The notes: generated by a model from the letters alone, not told the origin. A stretch of DNA of 64,000 nt from an uncultured Victivallis sp. (GCA_944389935.1 CALXOE010000011.1:1-64000); one strand, 5' to 3'. Positions 17,527 to 26,783 are shown, counted from the stretch's first letter. A program made the numbers and translations.

Positions 17527-17964
17527 ATGTCAAATTCAAAGAAAGCCGGAGCCGCTCTGCTCATTCTAATCGGGGCTGCGATGGTGATACACGCTTTTTC
17601 GCCGGCCGGGACGCCGGAGGAGTTCCGACTGCGGGAAATCACGCCGGAAGAACACGCCGAGGCGGACGAATTCATCGAAACACTTTCCGGATATGCGAGA
17701 AAAGGAGCGGCGGCGGAATTTGCCCGGCACTGCGAAGACCCGCGTGCCAGAAAGACCGCGAGCTCCTGGTACGCCATGCGGAAATTCAGTTCGTCGGAAA
17801 GCCGGCTGAACCGGATCAGCAGTTACGAAGCGGAACCGGAGCGATGCCGTCTCCACCTCGAAAACCAGCGGGGCGAAATCGGGACGGCGATCTGCCGCCG
17901 GGGAAACGACGGCGACTGGAAGTTCCTCTCTTTCACCTTTGTCACGCCGGAGGAGAACCAATGA
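17527..17964 (+). CDS. Small membrane-anchored protein, unknown function
   Basis: 145 residues with an N-terminal signal or anchor (about 8-26) and a soluble domain containing three Cys (FARHCEDP, RCRLHLENQ, TAICRRGNDG). The tail (GNDGDWKFLSFTFV) resembles the end of small NTF2-like or lipoprotein-type domains, though no family can be named. AAGGAGAAG precedes the ATG. It stops 37 bases before the membrane-protein start and is probably an accessory, extracytoplasmic subunit of the chelatase system (inference from operon position). Confidence 0.65.
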   Translation: MSNSKKAGAALLILIGAAMVIHAFSPAGTPEEFRLREITPEEHAEADEFIETLSGYARKGAAAEFARHCEDPRARKTASSWYAMRKFSSSESRLNRISSYEAEPERCRLHLENQRGEIGTAICRRGNDGDWKFLSFTFVTPEENQ

Positions 17965-18001
17965 GCGCTTCAGATTCCGAACGGAGGAGAAGGAGAAACT
18001 T

Positions 18002-18712
18002 ATGACGCTCTTTCTCTCCGCAGTCCTCGCCGCGGCGGCGTTCCAGAGTTTCTGCAAACTGGCCCTGCTGCCGCGGCGCTGGGAGTTCCTGACTGCCGTT
18101 CTGCTCCTGCCGCTGCCGTTCCTCTTTGAGGATCGGATCGCGCAAACGAGCCTCGCGGCGGTGACGGCCTCGCTCTCCGGAGCGGCCGCGCTGGAAAACT
18201 GGTGTGCGCTGGTCGTCATACAGGAGCTGTTTTCGCTGATCGCGGGCTTCTCTTTGCTGGCGGCCTATGAATCGAGGGAGCGGATCAAACTCTGGAAGTT
18301 CGCGGCATTCGTTCCGTCGGCGCTGCTCCCGGCGGGCGCGCTCTATTTGCAGATGCGGCTCTTCAATGAATTCCCGGGAGTTGAATTCCGGCACATCACC
18401 TGGATTCTCGCATTCGCCCTTCCGGGAGCGGGGATCGCTCTGGCAGAACTCGTCCGGCTGCTCCGGCGCGACCGGGAATCCCGGATTCTCTTCGCGATGC
18501 ATGCGGAGTGGGTTCTGCTCCTGGGAGCGGTATTCCTGCCGGTTGCGGCGAATGCCCGGCTGATCCCCGCGGCCGGAGAGGAACATTATCTCGAACCGCT
18601 CGCAGTCTTCGGAGTGCTCGCCATTCCGGTGCTGCTGAGCATGATTGTTTTTACCATCTGTTTCAATTATAAAAGGAAGAAATGTCATGTCCACCGTCAC
18701 ACAAATTCTTAA
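18002..18712 (+). CDS. Multi-pass membrane protein of the chelatase operon
   Basis: 236 residues from ATG 18002, chosen for the GGAGAAGGAG upstream; the longer frame starts inside the preceding gene. I count about seven hydrophobic segments (for example VLAAAAFQSFCKLALL, FLTAVLLLPLPFLF, IQELFSLIAGFSLLAAY, TWILAFALPGAGIALAEL, VFGVLAIPVLLSMIVF) and a basic tail with several His (KRKKCHVHRHTNS). It overlaps the ExbB-like gene by 26 bases, implying tight coupling. In the HmuSTUV-type modules of Bacteroidota a membrane protein of this sort also accompanies the chelatase, so a permease or scaffold role is plausible but not shown. Confidence 0.7.
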   Translation: MTLFLSAVLAAAAFQSFCKLALLPRRWEFLTAVLLLPLPFLFEDRIAQTSLAAVTASLSGAAALENWCALVVIQELFSLIAGFSLLAAYESRERIKLWKFAAFVPSALLPAGALYLQMRLFNEFPGVEFRHITWILAFALPGAGIALAELVRLLRRDRESRILFAMHAEWVLLLGAVFLPVAANARLIPAAGEEHYLEPLAVFGVLAIPVLLSMIVFTICFNYKRKKCHVHRHTNS

Positions 18713-19277
18713 CTGGATCTCAAACAGCCTGCTGCTGCCGGTCATCGTGCTGCTGCTGGCGGCGATGATCGCGTCTCTCGTTTCGTTGGGAGGGTTCTTT
18801 TCGACCTACCTCGTGCTGCTGCAGCAACGCAGGAAGCGCAGCGAACTCCTGAAGAAGATCCGCAACTCTCCCGGAGTCGATGCCGCGGATTTCGACGAAG
18901 GGAGCATCTTCGGCTGCCATCTGGCAGAACTCGACGCACTCGGCTGGAACGAACTCGAATGCGAAAAACGGATCGCCGAGATCGAACAGGGTTATGAGCG
19001 CGAACTCGAACGCGCGAAATTCCTCACCAAAATCGGTCCGATGCTCGGACTCATGGGGACTCTCATCCCGATGGGTCCGGCGCTCGCGGGGCTGGCCTCG
19101 GGAGACATCAACTCGATGGCGTACAACATGCAGATCGCGTTTGCGACCACGGTGGTCGGCTGCCTGGTGGCGGGGATCGGACTCCTGATCTACTCCGTCA
19201 AACGCCACTGGTTCGCGGAGGAGATCTCTAATCTGCAATATGTTCTCGACCGCCGGCTCGAGGGGGGAAACCGATGA
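18687..19277 (+). CDS. MotA/TolQ/ExbB-family proton channel subunit
   Basis: 196 residues from ATG 18687 (AAAAGGAAG upstream). The topology is one N-terminal membrane helix (LLLPVIVLLLAAMIASL), a long cytoplasmic loop and two C-terminal helices. The conserved core TKIGPMLGLMGTLIPMGPAL and SMAYNMQIAFATTVVGCLVAG is diagnostic of TolQ/ExbB channels, which use the proton-motive force to power an envelope process. Normally it partners an ExbD/TolR-like protein; the next gene (DUF2149) fills that position. Stop and start overlap (ATGA). Confidence 0.9.
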   Translation: MSTVTQILNWISNSLLLPVIVLLLAAMIASLVSLGGFFSTYLVLLQQRRKRSELLKKIRNSPGVDAADFDEGSIFGCHLAELDALGWNELECEKRIAEIEQGYERELERAKFLTKIGPMLGLMGTLIPMGPALAGLASGDINSMAYNMQIAFATTVVGCLVAGIGLLIYSVKRHWFAEEISNLQYVLDRRLEGGNR

Positions 19278-19612
19278 AAAAACGCCGTTACAGCGATCTC
19301 TTCCGCGACGAGGACGAGGTCGATCCGCGCTCGAGCCTCATGAATCTCTTCGATGCGGCGATGGTATTCGCAGTGGCGTTGATGGTCGCGTTTGCGATTC
19401 AGAGCCGCATGACCGAATTTCTGACCGCCGAGGACGCGACATTCGTCAAAAACGCGGGCAGACCCGACATGGAGATCATCGTCAAGAAAGAGAATAAAGT
19501 CACCCGCTACAAATCCGAAAAAACCACAGGCTCCGGCCGCGGACAGCGCGTCGGAATCGCCTACCGCCTTGAATCAGGAGAAGTCATCTACGTTCCGGAG
19601 GGAGAGAATTGA
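19274..19612 (+). CDS. DUF2149 protein, ExbD-like partner
   Basis: 112 residues. The N-terminal RSSLMNLFDAAMVFAVALMVAF segment is one membrane helix with a buried Asp, as in ExbD/TolR/MotB partners of proton channels. The remainder is short, charged and predicted to be periplasmic (IIVKKENKVTRYKSEKT, SGRGQRVGIAYRLESGEVIYVP). DUF2149 genes are repeatedly found between an ExbB-type channel and a CobN-like chelatase. It overlaps the ExbB-like gene by 4 bases and ends 2 bases before the chelatase ATG. Confidence 0.85.
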   Translation: MKKRRYSDLFRDEDEVDPRSSLMNLFDAAMVFAVALMVAFAIQSRMTEFLTAEDATFVKNAGRPDMEIIVKKENKVTRYKSEKTTGSGRGQRVGIAYRLESGEVIYVPEGEN

Positions 19613-19614
19613 AT

Positions 19615-22600
19615 ATGCGGAAATGGAGTTGGAAATATCTTGTGCTTGCGGCGGCAATCGCAGTCATTGCCGCAGCATTCGGCATCTATCATCACTACGG
19701 CTCGGAGACCCGGGTCGCGTTCGTGAACTACCCGGATTACATTCTCGCTCCGCTGCTCGATCAGGAGATCAATCCCGCGATCCGCGTCGACGCGCTGAAG
19801 TGGACGGAGAAAAGCGGCGAAGAGCTGAAGAATTACGACTTCATCCTCTTCTTCGGCATGGGACTGAACTTCACGGAAGAGCAGCAGCAGCTTCTCGCGG
19901 ACCTGAGGAAACCGGTCTACACGACCGCCTCAACCCGGCAGGAGACCGCGCTGAGCACTCTGACGGAACAACAGCGCGAAACGCTCTCGGCATATCTCTC
20001 CGGAGGCAAAAAGAACTTCCGGCGGATGCTCGACTTCATCCGCTACGAGATCGACGGGAAGCGGCTTCAGGCGCCGAAACCGGAACCGCCGGAAAAACCG
20101 GAGTACCGCCCCTTCTTCCACATCGCCGAGGAGGATGCGTTCAAAAGTTACCGGGAGTACCTTGCCTGGTATCAGAAGAGCGGCCGCCACAAGCCGGATG
20201 CCGCGACGGTGTGCATCCTCTCCGGCAACGGCGGCGGTGCGATTGAAGAGCTGATCGGCGCGTTGGAGAAGAAAGGGCTCAATGTCGTCGGCATCAGCGG
20301 GATGCGGGGGCTTGAACCGATCTTCGGCGAAGTCCGGCCCGACCTCGTCATCTACCAGCCGCACGGCCGTCTCGGGGAGAAAACCGTCGAACTTCTGAAG
20401 AAACACAACGTCCCGCTCCTCTGCCCGATCAAGGTCAACGCCCCTTACGAAGAGTATCTGCGCGACCAGCGCGGCATGACCGGCGGCATGCTGAGCCAGA
20501 GCATCACGATGCCGGAGCTCGACGGCGGCGCGGTTCCCTATGTTCTCTCGGCGCTCTTCCGCAACCGGCGCGGACTCTATGAGTTCCGCATGATTCCGGA
20601 GCGGCTCGAACGGTTCGCGGAACTCGTGAAGAAAACCACGGACCTGAAACGCAAACCGAACGCCGACAAGAAGATCGCGATCATCTACTACGGCTCCGTC
20701 GGCAAAGAGGCAGCCACCGCTGGGCTCGGCGTTGCGGAATCGGTGCTGAACGTGCTGAAACGCCTGCAGGCCGAAGGCTACACCACCGGCCCCCTCCCCG
20801 AAAACGCCGAGGAGCTGAATCGCGAAATCGAAGCGGGGAAAGCCGCTTTCGGCACCAACGCCGGAGTCGCGGCCGACGCAACAAACGAGGCTGATCCGCC
20901 GCGCATCCAGAGCGTCACGATCACACCGGAGGAGTACCGCGCCTGGGTTGCGAAGAGCATGCCCGCCGATCTCTATCAGACGGTCGTGGAACGGTACGGC
21001 GAATTCCCCGGGAAATCGTTCCGCACCCCGGAGGGGAACATGAAACTCGGGCGGATCCGGTTCGGCAACATCATCCTGATGCCGCAGTCGCTCCCCGGCG
21101 AGGGCGAGGAGGAGAGCAAACTCATCCACGGCGTCAAAATGTCGCCGCCGCACACCTACATCGCGACTTATCTCTATATCCGATACGGATTCCATGCCGA
21201 TGCGATGATGCACTTCGGCACTCACGGCAGTCTCGAATTCACGCCGTGGAAGCAGGTGGCGCTCTCAAGTTACGACTGGCCGGACGTGCTTGCGAGCGGG
21301 ATTCCGCACTACTATCTCTACATCATCAACAACATCGGGGAGGCGCAAATTGCCAAGCGCCGCAGTTACGCCACCATGGTGAGTCATCTGACCGCCCCCT
21401 TTATGCAGGCCGACGGCTACGGTGCGCTCACGCAGCTGCACGAAAAACTCGACCAGCTCGAAACCGCGGAAAACGCCATGCTCAAAGCCGAGTATGTGAA
21501 GTCCATCGTCGAAATCGCCACTAAGGAGCATTACGACCGTGACCTCAAACTCTCCGCCGGATTCGCTTCCGGAAAGCCGACGGAAGAGGACTTCAGCAAA
21601 CTGCACAACTTCCTGCACGAGATCCAGGATGCGAAGGTCAATCGCGGCATGTATGTCATCGGCCGCCCCTACACGCCGGAAGAGGCGGATGAAACCGCCC
21701 GTCTCATGACCGTCGACGCCATCGCGGACGCGCTCTTCAAAGCCGATCTCGAAGCAGGAAAGGTGACGGAGGAACAGCGAAAAGATCTCCACTTTTTCAC
21801 TCGGCACTACCTGGCTCAGGCACATGAGCGAGCCCGGGAAGCGCTGAAGAATCCGGAGAAATTCAAACGCGTCTCCTCCCCACCCCCCGTACCTTCCGCC
21901 CCCCATCCGTCGGCAGAAACCGATGAGATGCACCGCATGATGCAGAGCGGCAAACTCCCCGACGGCCGCGACATCCCGCCGGAGATGATGGCCGCCATGA
22001 AAAAAATGCGCGGTGACGGAACAATGCGCCGGACTCCGGCAGCGGCACCGAAAATGAAACCGCAGCCGGAGGAGATCACATTCCGCGCCCGTGCCGATCT
22101 GCTGAAATCGACTCCGGCGGAGCTCGACGCGATTGTGAACGCGTTCAACGGCGGCTACCTCGCAGCAACTTCCGGCGGCGACCCGGTTCTGAATCCGGAT
22201 ACAGTCCCGACCGGGAAAAATCTCTACGGCATCGACCCGGAACGGACCCCGACCCGCGAAAGCTACGCCGTCGGCCGGCAGCTCGCGGAAGCGCTCATCG
22301 CCGAAAAACTCAAAACCACCGGCGAATATCCGAAAAAAGTCGGCTTCTCGCTCTGGGGAGGAGAGTTCATCCGCACGCAGGGAACGAACATCGGGGAGAT
22401 TTTCTTCCTGCTCGGCGTCGAACCGATCTGGGATTCGCGCGGCCGGGTGCAGGACGTGCGGCTCATCCCGATGTCGGAACTCAAACGCCCGCGTATCGAT
22501 GTGGTGATCCAGACTTCCGGCCAGTTCCGGGGCGCTGCGACCAGCCGCATGCGCCTCATCGACAAGGCGGTGCGCCTCGCGGCAACTGATCCGGAGGGTG

Positions 22601-23700
22601 AATTCGGAAACTTCGTGCGCGAAGGATCCCTGGCTGTCGTCAAGGCGTTGATCGCCAACGGCATGTCGCCGGAAGAGGCGAAGTCGTACAGCCATGCCCG
22701 GCTCTTCGGCGGCGTAAACGGGAATTTCGGCTCCGGCGTCACCGGGATGGTGCAGAACAGCGGAAAATGGGACGACACCAAGCAGATCGCCGAACTTTAC
22801 ATCAACAACATGGGCGCACTTTACACGGAGGATCACTGGGGCGAACATGTCGACGGAGTCTTCCAGGCCGCACTCGAGAACACCGACACCGTGGTCCAGT
22901 CACGCTCGTCGAACAGCTGGGGGCCGCTCTCCCTCGACCACGTCTACGAGTTCACCGGCGGGCTGAGCCTGGCGGCGCGCCATGTGACCGGCAAAGATCC
23001 CGGCGCCTACTTCAACGATCTGCGCACGCCGGGCCGCGCCCGGGTTCAGGAGGCCGGCGAGGCCGCCATGGTCGAGGCGCGCAGCACGGTGCTGAACCCG
23101 AAATACATCCGGGAGATGATGAAGGAAGGCGCCCCCGCAACCGGCAGCTTCGTGGAAGTGTTTCACAACACGTTCGGCTGGGAGGCCATGAAACCGGATA
23201 TGCTGGAAGATCATCTCTGGCAGGAGTACAAGGAGGTCTACATCGACGACAAGCTCGGGCTTGAATTACGCAAGTTTTTCGAAGACAACAATCCGGCTGC
23301 GCTTCAGGAGATGACTTCCGTCATGCTTGAGACGGTCCGCAAGGGGTACTGGAAGGCTGACGCCGAAACCGTCCGGCAGATCGCCGAAACCCACGTCGAA
23401 CTCATGAAAAAGTTCGACCTGCCCCCGACCCGCAACGAAAAACTGCGCGAGATGATCCGGGAACAGCTGAAAGACCCCGAACTGCGCAAAGAGTATGAAC
23501 AGCTGACCGCCCGGGCACTCGAACAGCAGAAAAAGCAACAACAGGAGATCAGCGGCCGGAAGCTGAAAGAAGAGACCGTCCACTCACCGGAACCGGATGA
23601 AGGCGACAACCGCGCCGCAATGCGCGTGATCCTCGGGATCATCATTGTCGCGCTGCTCGCGATCATCCTCGGACACCGGCGGAAAAAGAGATCTCTCTGA
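19615..23700 (+). CDS. Membrane-anchored CobN/BchH-like chelatase, HmuS-type
   Basis: 1361 residues from ATG 19615 after GGAGGGAGAG. An N-terminal membrane helix (about 8-23) and a C-terminal one (about 1335-1353: VILGIIIVALLAIILG) before basic HRRKKR flank a very large domain, so it is anchored at both ends, unlike soluble CobN. The class-defining MMHFGTHGSLEFTPWKQ is near residue 530, SLWGGEFIRTQGTNIGEI near 910 and FGGVNGNFGSGVTGMV near 1030. A Pro/Met/His-rich insert lies near 755-810. No cobalamin genes accompany it, whereas ExbB and DUF2149 genes do, as in haem-utilisation hmu operons where HmuS is proposed to remove iron from haem anaerobically. Haem or another metallated tetrapyrrole is the inferred substrate. 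Confidence 0.87.
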   Translation: MRKWSWKYLVLAAAIAVIAAAFGIYHHYGSETRVAFVNYPDYILAPLLDQEINPAIRVDALKWTEKSGEELKNYDFILFFGMGLNFTEEQQQLLADLRKPVYTTASTRQETALSTLTEQQRETLSAYLSGGKKNFRRMLDFIRYEIDGKRLQAPKPEPPEKPEYRPFFHIAEEDAFKSYREYLAWYQKSGRHKPDAATVCILSGNGGGAIEELIGALEKKGLNVVGISGMRGLEPIFGEVRPDLVIYQPHGRLGEKTVELLKKHNVPLLCPIKVNAPYEEYLRDQRGMTGGMLSQSITMPELDGGAVPYVLSALFRNRRGLYEFRMIPERLERFAELVKKTTDLKRKPNADKKIAIIYYGSVGKEAATAGLGVAESVLNVLKRLQAEGYTTGPLPENAEELNREIEAGKAAFGTNAGVAADATNEADPPRIQSVTITPEEYRAWVAKSMPADLYQTVVERYGEFPGKSFRTPEGNMKLGRIRFGNIILMPQSLPGEGEEESKLIHGVKMSPPHTYIATYLYIRYGFHADAMMHFGTHGSLEFTPWKQVALSSYDWPDVLASGIPHYYLYIINNIGEAQIAKRRSYATMVSHLTAPFMQADGYGALTQLHEKLDQLETAENAMLKAEYVKSIVEIATKEHYDRDLKLSAGFASGKPTEEDFSKLHNFLHEIQDAKVNRGMYVIGRPYTPEEADETARLMTVDAIADALFKADLEAGKVTEEQRKDLHFFTRHYLAQAHERAREALKNPEKFKRVSSPPPVPSAPHPSAETDEMHRMMQSGKLPDGRDIPPEMMAAMKKMRGDGTMRRTPAAAPKMKPQPEEITFRARADLLKSTPAELDAIVNAFNGGYLAATSGGDPVLNPDTVPTGKNLYGIDPERTPTRESYAVGRQLAEALIAEKLKTTGEYPKKVGFSLWGGEFIRTQGTNIGEIFFLLGVEPIWDSRGRVQDVRLIPMSELKRPRIDVVIQTSGQFRGAATSRMRLIDKAVRLAATDPEGEFGNFVREGSLAVVKALIANGMSPEEAKSYSHARLFGGVNGNFGSGVTGMVQNSGKWDDTKQIAELYINNMGALYTEDHWGEHVDGVFQAALENTDTVVQSRSSNSWGPLSLDHVYEFTGGLSLAARHVTGKDPGAYFNDLRTPGRARVQEAGEAAMVEARSTVLNPKYIREMMKEGAPATGSFVEVFHNTFGWEAMKPDMLEDHLWQEYKEVYIDDKLGLELRKFFEDNNPAALQEMTSVMLETVRKGYWKADAETVRQIAETHVELMKKFDLPPTRNEKLREMIREQLKDPELRKEYEQLTARALEQQKKQQQEISGRKLKEETVHSPEPDEGDNRAAMRVILGIIIVALLAIILGHRRKKRSL

Positions 23701-23736
23701 CCAACAACGATCGCTTCCCCGGGGCGACGCATCCGC

Positions 23737-24705
23737 TCAATCGAAATGTTCGCGCGCGAACGCGATCTTTTCTGCGCGAGTCGGATGCGCACCCGGCGGC
23801 AGCGATTCGATGAGCTGAAGCCGCGAAAGCAGCCCCTGCCCGTTCGCGATCTGAATCGCCAGCCCCGGCCGGGCATTGAGTTCAAGCAGCAGCGGACCGC
23901 GCTTGCGGTCGGTCGCGATGTCCGCGCCGAAATATCCCAGCGGTGTCATCTCGGCACAGCGGGCCGCGAGCTCCAGATGCTCCTCCCAGTGCGGAACCAC
24001 AAGCTCGGAGAACGCCGCCCCCGTATCAGGATGATGCGTGACCTCGCGGTTGTGAGAGGCGGCGAAACGAGGCCGTCCGTCCCGGATGCTCAAGCCGACG
24101 CCGACCGCCCCCTGATGCAGATTCGCGCGCCCGTCCGACTCCTTCGTCGCAAGCCGGATCATCGACATGACCGGATACCCTTTGAATACGATGAGCCGCA
24201 CATCCGGCACGCCCTGGAAACTGAAGCGGCTGTACACATCCGAAAAGTCGATGCAGCGCTCGAACAGCGCATAATCAACCTGCCCGCCGAGGCTGTAAAG
24301 TCCCGAAAGAATGTTTGAAATGTGTTCATAGATGAAATCGTAGTCGCAGATTTCCCCGTTCGGCTTGTGAAACTTCACCCCGTCATGGTGCGTGATGACG
24401 AGGATACCGCGCCCGCCGCTGCCATGCCCCGGCTTGATGACGAAATCAGGCGCGTTCGCCACCAGGTCGAGAAAACTCCTGACCTGGTACTGGGATTCGA
24501 TGCTGCCGATCAACTCGGCGGTGGCTACGCCGTACCGGATCGCAAGCTGTTTGGTCCGGAGCTTGTCGTCCACATCCGGATAATCCGCGCGACGATTGTA
24601 GCGCATGATGTAAGCGTGATTGCGCTGGTTCATCCCGAGCACCCCGGCCCGGCGCAAACTCCGCGGGGAAACAATGCGCGGCAACGACAACCTGAACCGT
24701 TTCAT
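23737..24705 (-). CDS. RimK-related ATP-grasp ligase
   Basis: 322 residues from ATG 24705, whose first bases overlap the stop of the membrane gene (ATGA); the longer frame reads into that gene. The ATP-grasp fold shows FVIKPGHGSGGRGILVI (ATP-binding loop), GAVGVGLSIRDG, and ADIATDRKRGPLLLELNARPG with the Mg2+-binding Glu/Asn. This is the alpha-L-glutamate-ligase-related family that co-occurs with inactive transglutaminase membrane proteins. Such ligases add amino acids to a carboxylate; the target here is unknown. Third gene of a conserved trio. Confidence 0.88.
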   Translation of the reverse strand: MKRFRLSLPRIVSPRSLRRAGVLGMNQRNHAYIMRYNRRADYPDVDDKLRTKQLAIRYGVATAELIGSIESQYQVRSFLDLVANAPDFVIKPGHGSGGRGILVITHHDGVKFHKPNGEICDYDFIYEHISNILSGLYSLGGQVDYALFERCIDFSDVYSRFSFQGVPDVRLIVFKGYPVMSMIRLATKESDGRANLHQGAVGVGLSIRDGRPRFAASHNREVTHHPDTGAAFSELVVPHWEEHLELAARCAEMTPLGYFGADIATDRKRGPLLLELNARPGLAIQIANGQGLLSRLQLIESLPPGAHPTRAEKIAFAREHFD

Positions 24706-26228
24706 TTCTTCACCAGCGGCTGAAAACGCATGAGTTCCGTGAACCGGTAACCGGTGTAGGTCCCGAGCAGCAGAATCACGCCGAGGATGATGAGATTCAA
24801 TTCCGCAAAGGTGTAGAGCACATATTGCAGATACGCACTCGAAAGAATGAAGTAGCAGATCGCCGCCGCACAGGTGCTGGCGACAAGCTGTTTGAGCGTG
24901 TTCGTCGCGCCATCCTCCTCCCAGGTGGTCGACGCGCGCTCGATCGTCCAGGCGATGATGATGATCGGGAAGAAAGTCGCATCGACGAACTCCGGAAAAT
25001 TCAGGAAATTTGCCGCCACACTGATGAGCTGCATGAGCAGAATCACCACGACCACCACCGCCGAAATCCGCGGAACCATCAGCAGATTCAATTTCGAGAG
25101 CCACGCCCGGATCAGCAGTCCGACCGTGAGGATCAGCACGAAGTTGACCAGACCCGGCAGCAGCTTCATCTCGAGGAACGCCATCGCAATCAGCACCGGC
25201 ATGAACGTCCCCATCGTCGGGATTCCGACGATGTTGCGGATCAGCACGATCAGCAGAATCGCCAACGGCAGCAGCGCAAGTCGCTTGAACGCATTCTGCT
25301 CCGAGGCCGGCAGCGAAAAGAGCGAAAAATCCGAGAGATCCCGCTTCTCGAGGATCTGTGCCCGAATCTGGTTCAGGCGTTCCGCACCGGCCGGAACTTT
25401 CGTCACCGAATAGCCGATCGACGACCGTTTCACTCCGGCGATCTCATAGAGCGATCGATCGCTCCGCTGCAGAATCAGAAACTCCCGGGGCGTCTCTTCC
25501 GTTCCCGTGCCGGGCCGGAAAATGTGCCACGCCCCGCCGTACCAGACATCGAGATAGTTGTCCGGCTGCTGCAGATACCGTTTCTGATCGAGCAAAATGC
25601 CGCGCACGGCACGTGCGGGAATTCCGCGAAGTTCGAGCAGCAGAATCGCCGCTTCGACCGTCTCATCCCCGGCGGAGACAGGCACCAGCGCCCGCTTCTC
25701 GCGGCGCGGCATGGCGCCAAGCTGCCCGAGCAGCGCGGGAACCAGTTCGGCAGGGGCAAGTTTCTTCTCCGCATCCACCCGGTCCAGAATCGCTTTCGCC
25801 GCCGCCCGGGAAGCATCCGAAACGACGACGGACACGTCTTGTTCCGGAGCTGCCGGAAGTGGCGCCCGCCGGGACGGGGCGGGAACGAGCCGGAAACGGC
25901 ACGAAGCCCGATTCTGCCGGACGGGGGAAGCAAGTTCCAGCACCATGCGCCGCCGCCCGTTCCCATCCTCGATCTGGAACGGCGTACCGGGATCGAGTCC
26001 GAATGCCCAGCCGTCCGGTGGTTCCGGCAGCGCAATCGAGATCCGCACCGGCTTCTCCGGCTCCGGATCGAACGAAACAGCGCAATCGACCTGATAGAAG
26101 AACTCCGCCTGGTTGCTCAGACTGAATCCGAAAAAATGAATCTTGACGGCAGCGACCGCAAGCGCCGCCACGACCAGAAGAGCGACGAGAATATACAACG
26201 AACGACGATGAAACTGCGATTCCGGCAT
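24702..26228 (-). CDS. Inactive transglutaminase-like 7TM membrane protein
   Basis: 508 residues: an N-terminal anchor (about 11-30), an extracytoplasmic region of about 270 residues with a transglutaminase-like fold (ETVEAAILLLELRGIPARAVRGI; GGAWHIFRPGTG) and a C-terminal bundle of about seven helices from residue 305 (LLPLAILLIVLIRNIVGIPTMGTFMPVL). This matches the UUP1/7TM-transglutaminase families. The catalytic Cys position appears replaced, as in the family. The gene lies between the retropepsin-like and ATP-grasp genes, an association well conserved in proteobacteria. Confidence 0.88.
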   Translation of the reverse strand: MPESQFHRRSLYILVALLVVAALAVAAVKIHFFGFSLSNQAEFFYQVDCAVSFDPEPEKPVRISIALPEPPDGWAFGLDPGTPFQIEDGNGRRRMVLELASPVRQNRASCRFRLVPAPSRRAPLPAAPEQDVSVVVSDASRAAAKAILDRVDAEKKLAPAELVPALLGQLGAMPRREKRALVPVSAGDETVEAAILLLELRGIPARAVRGILLDQKRYLQQPDNYLDVWYGGAWHIFRPGTGTEETPREFLILQRSDRSLYEIAGVKRSSIGYSVTKVPAGAERLNQIRAQILEKRDLSDFSLFSLPASEQNAFKRLALLPLAILLIVLIRNIVGIPTMGTFMPVLIAMAFLEMKLLPGLVNFVLILTVGLLIRAWLSKLNLLMVPRISAVVVVVILLMQLISVAANFLNFPEFVDATFFPIIIIAWTIERASTTWEEDGATNTLKQLVASTCAAAICYFILSSAYLQYVLYTFAELNLIILGVILLLGTYTGYRFTELMRFQPLVKK

Positions 26229-26243
26229 CTCTGCGCCAAGCTC

Positions 26244-26783
26244 CTAAAGCACATTGCGCCGGGACGGATCGACCGCGGCAATTCCAGTGATGACGTTCCG
26301 GCCGATCAGGACCGGATATTGAAATTTGGCGCGGTCGCTCAACGTGAACTCCCGTTCCAGCGTCAGATGGCCGATCCGGAACGTCATCATGACGGAAAAC
26401 CGTTCGATCGACTCCGCATTGTGACGCTTGATGCGAACGGTTCGCACCACCGGCAGCTCGTATTTGCGGGTCTGCTTCCCGGTTCGCGACGCAATCACAA
26501 ACGAAACCCACTTCTTTCCATCGCGTTCAAACGTCCGGATCTCCCGCGCATCGATCGAGCTGGTGGTCGCCCCGGTGTCGATTCGCGCCTCGAATGGAAC
26601 GGAAAACTCCGGCAGATGAATCACCTCGGTCTCGCCGATAATCCCGAGCGGCAGATCGGTCGTCGCCACCGGGACCGCCGCTTCCGGCGCTCTCTCCGTC
26701 TCCCCTGCCCGACGGCAGCAGCCTGCGGCGATCAGCACGGCGACGACTCCGATGACCACCGGCAGCAGATAGATCAATTTCAT
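26244..26783 (-). CDS. Retropepsin-like aspartic protease, lipoprotein
   Basis: 179 residues. A lipoprotein-type signal (LIAAGC) is followed by a retropepsin fold with the catalytic DTGATTSS motif (ARIDTGATTSSIDAREI) near residue 68 and the RNVITG segment near the C-terminus. The family was long labelled RimK-associated ATP-dependent zinc protease, but the DTGA motif indicates a single-motif dimeric aspartic protease. First gene of the trio read leftward; gene 2 starts after 15 bases. Proteolysis linked to envelope peptide modification is inference. Confidence 0.86.
   Translation of the reverse strand: MKLIYLLPVVIGVVAVLIAAGCCRRAGETERAPEAAVPVATTDLPLGIIGETEVIHLPEFSVPFEARIDTGATTSSIDAREIRTFERDGKKWVSFVIASRTGKQTRKYELPVVRTVRIKRHNAESIERFSVMMTFRIGHLTLEREFTLSDRAKFQYPVLIGRNVITGIAAVDPSRRNVL

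Noticed and set aside
19615..23700. Cobaltochelatase CobN for vitamin B12 synthesis
   Set aside because: Membrane anchors at both ends, ExbB/DUF2149 neighbours and absence of any cob gene argue against the aerobic B12 pathway.
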